NCBI GenBank assembly: GCA_900318835.1
Contig: ONLW01000023.1
Span: 1 to 47,091 of the forward strand
From: an uncultured Bacteroidales bacterium
GTDB taxonomy: Bacteria > Bacteroidota > Bacteroidia > Bacteroidales > P3
DNA: 47,091 nt
Reading direction: 5' to 3'
The notes under the pieces: generated by a model
The model's database searches: none
What the model was told of the DNA's origin: nothing
Seen by the model: only the letters and a program-made list of their open reading frames with translations
Program-made: the position numbers and the translations under genes
In this document: piece after piece, positions 1 through 5,596 of the stretch
Layout: each line of letters opens with the position of its first letter
Position numbering within the stretch: the first letter of the stretch is position 1

Positions 1-123
1 AGAAAATAAATGTGCCGTTGTGGCGGGGCGCAGAAACAAGAAAGGCACATGACGCGCAGCCTCCCGCGTCGACATGGAGGTACAAAACATTAAACACAAT
101 AATAATCAAAACATTAAAACACA

Positions 124-987
124 ATGAATCTAAGAAAAGTAATGATTGCCGCTGGCGCAATCCTGACCATTGGTGCTGTGGCGTTCACTTCATGCAGCAA
201 AGAAAAAACTGAAGAGAAACCGGAAACAAAAAGTATAATCAATGAGTTTGAGTGGGTTGGAGAACTGCACAACGAAGCCTTATGGAATATAGGTGTGGAA
301 TTCCAGGAAGATTTGCATTGGATAGTGTCGAATAAGGAAATATCGGAAAATGACATATTGAAATTCCAGTCGAAAGTCGAGGATTGGACAAGGGAACAGT
401 GTTCCCAAATGATGGGTAGCGAATATGATAAATTTTTTAAAAATTGGCATCTTGATATGGCAAAAACCGCGGAAGGTTTTATGACGGACCAGATGCTGAA
501 TGAAATTCTCGATAAGGCGACATCTATAAAGAATTTGATTATGGTCGTCGAAGAAAAAGAAGAAGAAATTTCTTTGGAGATGAATTCAATAGCGGATACG
601 GCCAAACTTATCTCATTAATTGTAATGAGGAATAGCATCGAATTTTGGTCGGATGCATACTATAATCCAGAAAACCCATGGCATGAATTAGCTTATAATT
701 ACCCGATCTTTTCCGCTGACACAAAGGGTTTGCCTGAAATATGGGGTAGAGCAAAGCAGTGGGTTACGGACAAAGTCGTTCCGATTGTTGAGGTGGTTGT
801 CGAAGCGGTTTGTACTGTGGCAGCGCTTGTAGTTTCGGATGTTTGGTTATTTGGAGAATGCTATCCCGGATTTGCTTTTGCAGGGCCTGTAGGGGCGGCT
901 GTAGGAGCAGGCCTTGTAGCTGCTGCAGGATCTGCTGTCGGAGGAACCCTCGGATATCAGGGGGGTAGTTGGCTATTTAATAAATAA
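124..987 (+). CDS. Putative lipoprotein with glycine-rich C-terminal membrane-like segment
   Basis: I do not recognise this 287-residue protein. The N-terminus is a lipoprotein signal peptide: basic start (MNLRK), hydrophobic stretch, then FTSC with Cys24 as the likely lipidated residue, followed by a charged KEKTEEKPETK linker. The middle (about 40-220) is acidic, tryptophan-containing and probably helical. The last 40 residues are Gly/Ala-rich with small-xxx-small spacing (GPVGAAVGAGLVAAAGSAVG), like a glycine-zipper or a pore-type bacteriocin helix. The gene is visibly more AT-rich than its neighbours, which may indicate transfer. An outer-membrane-barrel-like gene follows 8 bp downstream, so the two are probably cotranscribed. 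Immunity-like, toxin-like or envelope-structural roles are all possible; the sequence does not decide. Confidence 0.75.
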   Translation: MNLRKVMIAAGAILTIGAVAFTSCSKEKTEEKPETKSIINEFEWVGELHNEALWNIGVEFQEDLHWIVSNKEISENDILKFQSKVEDWTREQCSQMMGSEYDKFFKNWHLDMAKTAEGFMTDQMLNEILDKATSIKNLIMVVEEKEEEISLEMNSIADTAKLISLIVMRNSIEFWSDAYYNPENPWHELAYNYPIFSADTKGLPEIWGRAKQWVTDKVVPIVEVVVEAVCTVAALVVSDVWLFGECYPGFAFAGPVGAAVGAGLVAAAGSAVGGTLGYQGGSWLFNK

Positions 988-995
988 TAAATGAT

Positions 996-1598
996 ATGAA
1001 AGGCCTTTTGTTTTTAGTGACGGCATTGTTTGCTGGAATGACAACGGCATTTCCGCAGATGAAGATGCAATTCGTTGAGGCGGAGATTGGCCAGGCGATT
1101 ATGGCACAGGGGAATGGCTACTCCCTGTTTGACAAGGCAGTCGGAGACAACCACGCGTTCTGCGACTTGATACATGTGGGCTGGGGTAGAGATGCTTCCC
1201 GAAGCATCGGTGCCTGTGTGGGAGCAGAGTTAATCTCAATACCGGTCTATGACGAAGTTGCTGCAGCTTTAACTCTGGGCTTCGAAATGCGCCGATATTT
1301 GGAAATCAGTCACTCGCTTCGTTGCTTTAGTGGATTTATTTTGGGCGGAATTTATGTGGCTAATGGTTACACTATGGCTGGCGAGAAGAATAACGAAAGC
1401 CGATTCGGTCTGTCGTTGAATTATTCTGTCGGTACCGAGATGGCTATTGGCGAGCACTTGTATATAGGTGCAAGTGTCCATTTCTCTGCAAACCCGATGT
1501 TGACATCGACATTCAAACCCTCCAGCGTAACACCCGATAAGGGAAAGAGCGTCTTCTGGGGGAATAAAATAATGCTTACTGCCGGTTACAGACTGTAA
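996..1598 (+). CDS. Hypothetical secreted protein, probable small outer-membrane beta-barrel
   Basis: The 200-residue product starts with a Sec signal peptide (MKGLLFLVTALFAGMTTAFPQ, cleavage probably near residue 20). The mature part alternates short amphipathic beta-strand-like segments with turns, e.g. GLSLNYSVGTEMAIGEHLYI and GASVHFSA, and ends in a strand (IMLTAGYRL). That pattern fits a small outer-membrane barrel of the OmpX/OmpA-barrel size class. It lies 8 bp after the lipoprotein gene and is convergent with the thiamine operon. No enzymatic motif is visible; the barrel assignment is inferred from strand pattern only. Confidence 0.65.
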   Translation: MKGLLFLVTALFAGMTTAFPQMKMQFVEAEIGQAIMAQGNGYSLFDKAVGDNHAFCDLIHVGWGRDASRSIGACVGAELISIPVYDEVAAALTLGFEMRRYLEISHSLRCFSGFILGGIYVANGYTMAGEKNNESRFGLSLNYSVGTEMAIGEHLYIGASVHFSANPMLTSTFKPSSVTPDKGKSVFWGNKIMLTAGYRL

Positions 1599-1617
1599 TC
1601 TGAAGACAAAAGTTTTT

Positions 1618-1655
1618 GAAACTCCCTGTCTCGTTTTCTTGAGGCGGGGAGTTTC
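1618..1655. terminator. Hairpin between convergent genes, likely bidirectional terminator
   Basis: A 9-bp perfect stem (GAAACTCCC at 1618-1626 with GGGAGTTTC at 1647-1655) encloses a 20-nt loop with a possible inner CTC/GAG pairing. It lies in the 82-bp gap between the convergent 996-1598 gene and thiamine pyrophosphokinase. The plus-strand 3' side is followed by TTCATTT, a weak U-rich tract. Confidence 0.55.
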
Positions 1656-1680
1656 TTCATTTCGGGGGAATCAGGATTGG

Positions 1681-2334
1681 TCAGTACTTGGGCTCGTAGG
1701 TCTGAAAGAGGAGGGTCCAGCCGGTGGTGCGGAGGGTGAATTGGTCGTTGAGGGCCTCGTTGAGGGTGGCCTGCCACCAGAGGCGGGCGTGGAAGTTGTC
1801 GAGGGGCCAGCGGAGACCTTCGGAGCTGACGGCGGTGGCGGGGTCGGGGGTGAGGATGGAGACTTGTTGGCGGGGGAAAGATGGGAAGGCGCGCTCGCCG
1901 CGGAAGGCGAGGAAGCGGCCATGGTCGGTGAGCATCTCTATCTCGGTACCGGGGTGTTCCTCGACGAAGGTTATGAGGTAGCTGATGTTGCCGAGGGTGT
2001 GGTCCTCGCGCTTGCCGGTGGCACCTAAAAGTTGAATGCTAAAAGTTGAATGTTGAAAGTTGGAGGTGACCCATAGCATGGCTTTGTGGAGGTCGTTGTA
2101 GTCCTGTTCGGGAACGTGGATCCAACGGTCGCCGAGGGCTGCCTTGTCGGCTTCGGAGAGGGAGTCGCCGTCGCCGATGACGACAAATGGTTTCTCATCT
2201 TTCCATTTCCCATTTTTCACTTTCCACTCGTGATAGGCGGAGTCGCAGCATACGAGGAAATCGGCTCCGTGCAAAGCTGCCAGAGGGATGGGGTGTGTCG
2301 GGAAGTCGCCAGCGGCTAAAATTACTACTTTCAT
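1681..2334 (-). CDS. Thiamine pyrophosphokinase
   Basis: Transfers pyrophosphate from ATP to thiamine to give TPP in the cytoplasm (ThiN/tnr3 family). The 217-residue protein begins MKVVILAAGDFP and carries the family signatures: a CDSAYHEW segment near residue 30, the VVIGDGDSLS metal/nucleotide motif near 52-61, EQDYNDLHKAM, and LLGATGKREDHTLGN near 104-118. It is the last gene of the TPP-riboswitch unit (receptor, PnuC-type transporter, kinase), so it would trap imported thiamine as TPP. Two loops are encoded by simple repeats: residues about 33-42 (2195-2230) and about 93-104 (2025-2066), each slightly longer than usual. The 129-bp gap to the transporter gene is filled with imperfect inverted repeats (e.g. 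GCCGC/GCGGC at 2376-2394). Confidence 0.9.
   Translation of the reverse strand: MKVVILAAGDFPTHPIPLAALHGADFLVCCDSAYHEWKVKNGKWKDEKPFVVIGDGDSLSEADKAALGDRWIHVPEQDYNDLHKAMLWVTSNFQHSTFSIQLLGATGKREDHTLGNISYLITFVEEHPGTEIEMLTDHGRFLAFRGERAFPSFPRQQVSILTPDPATAVSSEGLRWPLDNFHARLWWQATLNEALNDQFTLRTTGWTLLFQTYEPKY
2025..2066. repeat. 14-bp tandem repeat inside the thiamine pyrophosphokinase gene
   Basis: CTAAAAGTTGAATG occurs twice in perfect tandem (2025-2038, 2039-2052), followed by a degenerate third unit (2053-2066). Unit length is not a multiple of 3, so successive units are read in different frames and encode NFQHSTFSIQLL just before the conserved GATGKREDH motif. The unit resembles GTTGAAAGTTTAAA, duplicated between rpsL and rpsG at 23067-23094. 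Confidence 0.85.
2195..2230. repeat. Purine-rich simple repeat in frame in the thiamine pyrophosphokinase gene
   Basis: On the minus strand this reads as variations of GGAAARTG (GTGGAAAGTGAAAAATGGGAAATGGAAAG region) and encodes EWKVKNGKWKDEK, between the conserved CDSAYH and VVIGDGDS motifs. It looks like simple intergenic-type repeat DNA accommodated in a coding loop. Confidence 0.6.
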
Positions 2335-2463
2335 CAGTTTTTCTTTTAACGGCTAATTATACGAATTATGCAAATGCCGCTTGCTTTGCTGCGGCTGGAC
2401 TGCCGTAGGCCATTTGGCGTAATTTGCTTGTATATGTACTGCGTAGCCATTAGTTTAATTAGA

Positions 2464-3045
2464 TTAATTCGCCGTTTCTTTTGCTTCTTTGCGCCAGCGG
2501 AGGATGCCGAGGATGCAGAAGACCTCGAAGACAGCGTAGAGTGCCACCGAAGCGTAGTTGCCGGTGAGCCAGAAGAGGTTCATCATCATCGGTTCGACAA
2601 TCATCCAGCAGAACCATTGCTGCCACCATTTGTGGGCCAGCATGAGCATGCCGACGATGGTCAGCGCCGATGAGATGCCGTCGAGCAGGGGGTACTGGCT
2701 TTCGTGGAGGAAGCCTAGCAGCCAGGTGAGGACTGCGCTTAATACAATCGTTGCAGGAATAATTTGCCACCAGTAGGCTTTCGGACAGGAGGAGATGCGG
2801 CGTTCGCCGTTCTTGTCCTCGCTGCGTTTCTGGATGACGCCGCGCCACACGAGGAGGCCATAGACCGACATGACAAAGTTGTAGACACAGATGGCACCGT
2901 TGGCATAGATGCCCGAAGTGAAGTCGATGACGGCATAGAAGGCGCTCATCAGCAGACTGAGCGGCCAGAACCAATGGTCTGCCCTATATTCGCTGACGAT
3001 GTATGCTAATCCTATGGTAGCTCCTATTATTTCGAAAACATCCAT
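2464..3045 (-). CDS. pnuT: PnuC-family vitamin transporter, probably thiamine (PnuT)
   Basis: The 193-residue integral membrane protein has the PnuC fold: repeated hydrophobic segments, a SEYRADHWFWPLSLLMSAFY block near residues 18-37, and YNFVMSVYGLLVWRG near 55-69. PnuC proteins move nicotinamide riboside or, in the PnuT branch, thiamine by facilitated diffusion coupled to intracellular phosphorylation. Context decides the substrate: a TPP riboswitch and TonB receptor lie upstream and thiamine pyrophosphokinase downstream, so thiamine is much more likely than nicotinamide riboside. The C-terminus is basic (RWRKEAKETAN). The specific PnuT label is inferred from context, the family from sequence. 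Confidence 0.85.
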   Translation of the reverse strand: MDVFEIIGATIGLAYIVSEYRADHWFWPLSLLMSAFYAVIDFTSGIYANGAICVYNFVMSVYGLLVWRGVIQKRSEDKNGERRISSCPKAYWWQIIPATIVLSAVLTWLLGFLHESQYPLLDGISSALTIVGMLMLAHKWWQQWFCWMIVEPMMMNLFWLTGNYASVALYAVFEVFCILGILRWRKEAKETAN

Positions 3046-3094
3046 AATTTATTAAGAGAAATCCCCTACGGTTTTTTCTGTTTGGGTGGTGTTT

Positions 3095-3152
3095 CTATTA
3101 AAAGGAAACCCCTACGGGGTATTGTTACGCCGTAGGCGTTTCCTTTCAATAG
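3095..3152. repeat. Long imperfect hairpin between TonB receptor and pnuT
   Basis: An inverted repeat of about 23 bp per arm: CTATTAAAAGGAAACCCCTACGG pairs with CCGTAGGCGTTTCCTTTCAATAG around a loop of about 11 nt. A second CCCCTACGG lies at 3063-3071. On the minus strand it falls in the transcribed spacer between receptor and transporter and could be an RNA-processing site, an attenuator or a REP-like element. No clean U-tract follows on the minus strand. Confidence 0.65.
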
Positions 3153-3193
3153 TATAATGTGATTAATCCATTTCCATTATACCTCGTTCTTTT

Positions 3194-5431
3194 TTAGAAG
3201 CGGTAGATTACGCGGCCCATGAAGTTGATGCCGGGCTGCTGGAGGAAGGCTCGGTCGTGGTAGTAGTAGACGGTGCCGGGAGTGGTCCAGTCGTCGGTCC
3301 AGTCGCTCACCCAAGCGCTGAGGCGATACTTGTGGTCAAGGACATTGTTGACCAGCAGTTGGGCCTCAATCTGGTTGGTTCCTTTCAGATTCCATGTGTA
3401 GGAGGCCTTGATGTTGAGGAGGAAGTAGGGGTCGATGGCGTAGCATTCGCGGCTGGTGTTGTCGGCGTACTGTTTGCCGACGTATTTCCCGATGAGTTGC
3501 AGTTTGGCATTCTTGACAGGGACGAAGGTGGCGATGGCGGCGCCGACGACATTGGGAGAAAGGGCTAGGTCGGTGGTGTGGGTAACGGTGCTGGGTGCGG
3601 CGTCTCCATCGGCAAAGTCGGCGAAGGTGTAGTCAATCACCTTGTTCTGACTGAGGGTGAAGTTGGCGTCCATGCGGAACCAGTCGGTGAATTTGTATCC
3701 GCCTTCGAGTTCGATGCCGATGCGATAACTCTTGTCGACATTTTCCATCAGGGTGTAGCCGCTGCTGCTGAGGTCGCCGTTGGGCGTAAGCTGGTCTTTG
3801 TAGAACATGCCGTAGAGGTTGGCGCTGAAAGCCCAGCGGTTATAAGCCAGCTGGTAGCCCAGTTCGAGGTCGAGCATGGTTTCTGCTTTGACGGTGTCGT
3901 CCCGGCCGATGGCGTCCTTGATGTCGCTCTTGGTGGGTTCGCGGTTGGAGATGCCGACCACGAAATAGGTGCGCTGGTTGTCGTTCAGGCGGTAGTTGAT
4001 TCCTGCTTTGGGATTGAAGAAGAGGTAGTTCTGGTTGAAGTCCATGGTGAAGAGATCGTCGGCATCGCCGCGCAACTTGTAGTTGACGATGCGTAACTGG
4101 AGGTCGGTGTAGGCGTTGAGGTCGTCGTTGAATTCGTAGGAGGCTTTGGCGTAGAAGGCATTGTCGATTTTGGTGCCGTGATAGCGGTACCATTCATAAT
4201 CGTTGATGTGAGCGGCGGTGTCGCGCACCCAGAGGACGTTGCCAAAGTGGTAGCCGTCGAAATACAGCATGTGGTCGCCAACCGAGAATGAGAGTTTGTT
4301 GCCGCTATAGTGCAAGGCGAGATTGCCAGTGAGGGCATTGTTGTCCATTTGTTTGCGGGTGACGAAGTCGCTTTTGCCGCTGAGGGAAAGGCCGTATTTG
4401 CTGAATTTCTTGTCGGCTTTGTACTGCTCGTAGTAGCCATCGCCGTGGGTGAAATCGATGGCACCGTGGAGACTCCAGCGGTCGCTGAGCAGATGTGAGA
4501 CATAGAGCTGGTAGTGGCGCTGCCAGTAGTTGTCGGTTTCCTTGGGGTAGTACATGGTGTTGCCGTCCATGGTGTACTCGCCGCTGGGATTATAGGTGGG
4601 GTCGTCGTCGAGTTGGTCGGCAGAGGCACCATCCCAGGTGATGCCGGTGGTCTGGCTACCGATGATGGTAAGAAGTTTTATGAAGGTCTTTTTGCCGTAC
4701 CAGCTGGCGCTGCCGAAGAAGCTTTGCTGGTCGGTGCCCCAGCTGCGGATGTAGCCGTCGGAGGTGAGACCGCTATAAGCGAAGTCGAACGAGAGGCCGC
4801 TCTTCATGATACCTGTACCAGCGGTGACGCTGTACTGGCGGGTGTTCCAGCTACCGAAGCCGAGGTCGGCTTCGCCGTAGGCACTTTCCCGGGCGTTGAG
4901 GGTCTGCAGGTTGATGGCTGCACCGAAGGCAGGGCTGCCGCCAGTGGAGGCTCCCACACCACGCTGGATCTGGATGCTCTGGGCCATACCGCCGAGGTTG
5001 GGTATATTGTACCAGTAGACCTGCTGGCTCTCTGGGTCGTTCAGCGTGATACCGTTTATATTTACATTAATACGCGAGGCGTCGACACCGCGAATGCGGA
5101 TGTAGGCGGCACCCACGCCTCCGTTCTCGCCGCTGGCGACTACCGAGGTCCGGGTTTCGAGCATGTAGGGCATGCTCACGCTGATGCGGGCGTCGTCAAG
5201 CTCCTGATGATTCACGGTGCTGGTGGTGAGCGGCGCCTTGTTGCTCACGCGTACGTCTTGAATGAGCACTTCGTCGAGACGGCGGACGCTGTCCTTAGTC
5301 TGGGCGGAAGCAATGGATTGAAAACTGAAAGTAGAAAGTGCGAGCGCACAGCAGGCTATCATCTGCTTGCGGCATGTCCTGGTGGCCTTGAAAAAACGAT
5401 AGCGGCCACAGCTATTCTGTGTGTTTACCAT
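3194..5431 (-). CDS. TonB-dependent outer-membrane receptor, probably for thiamine
   Basis: The 745-residue receptor would import thiamine or a derivative across the outer membrane using TonB energy. A signal peptide (hydrophobic stretch MIACCALALSTFSFQSIASA at residues 24-43) follows a long basic n-region, so the true start could be nearer Met24; I keep the ATG at 5431 because the riboswitch ends 8 nt before it with an AAGGA Shine-Dalgarno-like element. The plug domain (about 50-175) shows RRLDEVLIQDVRV, YIRIRGVDASRINVNINGI, TLNDPESQQVYWYNIPN and IQIQRGVGAS. The rest is a barrel with many aromatic strands, ending GRVIYRF with terminal Phe. There is no N-terminal carboxypeptidase-like domain and no SusD partner, so it is a vitamin-type rather than a polysaccharide receptor. 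Substrate is inferred from the TPP riboswitch and downstream genes (the omr1 class). Confidence 0.88.
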   Translation of the reverse strand: MVNTQNSCGRYRFFKATRTCRKQMIACCALALSTFSFQSIASAQTKDSVRRLDEVLIQDVRVSNKAPLTTSTVNHQELDDARISVSMPYMLETRTSVVASGENGGVGAAYIRIRGVDASRINVNINGITLNDPESQQVYWYNIPNLGGMAQSIQIQRGVGASTGGSPAFGAAINLQTLNARESAYGEADLGFGSWNTRQYSVTAGTGIMKSGLSFDFAYSGLTSDGYIRSWGTDQQSFFGSASWYGKKTFIKLLTIIGSQTTGITWDGASADQLDDDPTYNPSGEYTMDGNTMYYPKETDNYWQRHYQLYVSHLLSDRWSLHGAIDFTHGDGYYEQYKADKKFSKYGLSLSGKSDFVTRKQMDNNALTGNLALHYSGNKLSFSVGDHMLYFDGYHFGNVLWVRDTAAHINDYEWYRYHGTKIDNAFYAKASYEFNDDLNAYTDLQLRIVNYKLRGDADDLFTMDFNQNYLFFNPKAGINYRLNDNQRTYFVVGISNREPTKSDIKDAIGRDDTVKAETMLDLELGYQLAYNRWAFSANLYGMFYKDQLTPNGDLSSSGYTLMENVDKSYRIGIELEGGYKFTDWFRMDANFTLSQNKVIDYTFADFADGDAAPSTVTHTTDLALSPNVVGAAIATFVPVKNAKLQLIGKYVGKQYADNTSRECYAIDPYFLLNIKASYTWNLKGTNQIEAQLLVNNVLDHKYRLSAWVSDWTDDWTTPGTVYYYHDRAFLQQPGINFMGRVIYRF

Positions 5432-5439
5432 AATTCATT

Positions 5440-5545
5440 TCCTTACGCCGGCATTATCCGGATCAAGTTTCAAGGGTATTTTCTCAGCACACTCATGCAA
5501 TCATGCAGTCAGGCAATCAAGCATTTATGAGCACCCCTATGCTCT
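5440..5545 (-). promoter_or_regulatory. TPP riboswitch (THI element)
   Basis: Read on the minus strand, the leader has all conserved THI blocks in order: GGGGTGC (about 5537-5531), a variable P3 arm rich in TGCATGA/TTGCATGA, GTGCTGAGA, ATACCCTTGAA, CTTGATCCGGATAATGCCGG and CGTAAGGAA. The aptamer ends about 8 nt from the receptor start codon, and its last bases (AAGGA) double as the ribosome binding site. No terminator hairpin with a U-run is visible between aptamer and start, so TPP binding most likely blocks translation initiation. Confidence 0.95.
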
Positions 5546-5557
5546 TTGAATTCGGTG

Positions 5558-5589
5558 CAAAGATACAACTATTTTTAAATGTTGGGAAA
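5558..5589 (-). promoter_or_regulatory. Bacteroidota-type promoter of the thiamine operon
   Basis: TATCTTTG (complement of 5558-5565) matches the -7 consensus TAnnTTTG. A TTTC (5586-5589), one base off the -33 TTTG, sits 20 bp upstream. The riboswitch starts about 13 nt downstream, as expected for a leader. Confidence 0.7.
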
Positions 5590-5596
5590 TTTTTTT

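Noticed and set aside
12-212. 66-codon frame overlapping the lipoprotein start
   Set aside because: Out of frame with the lipoprotein gene, no homology-like features, and mostly overlaps its signal peptide region.
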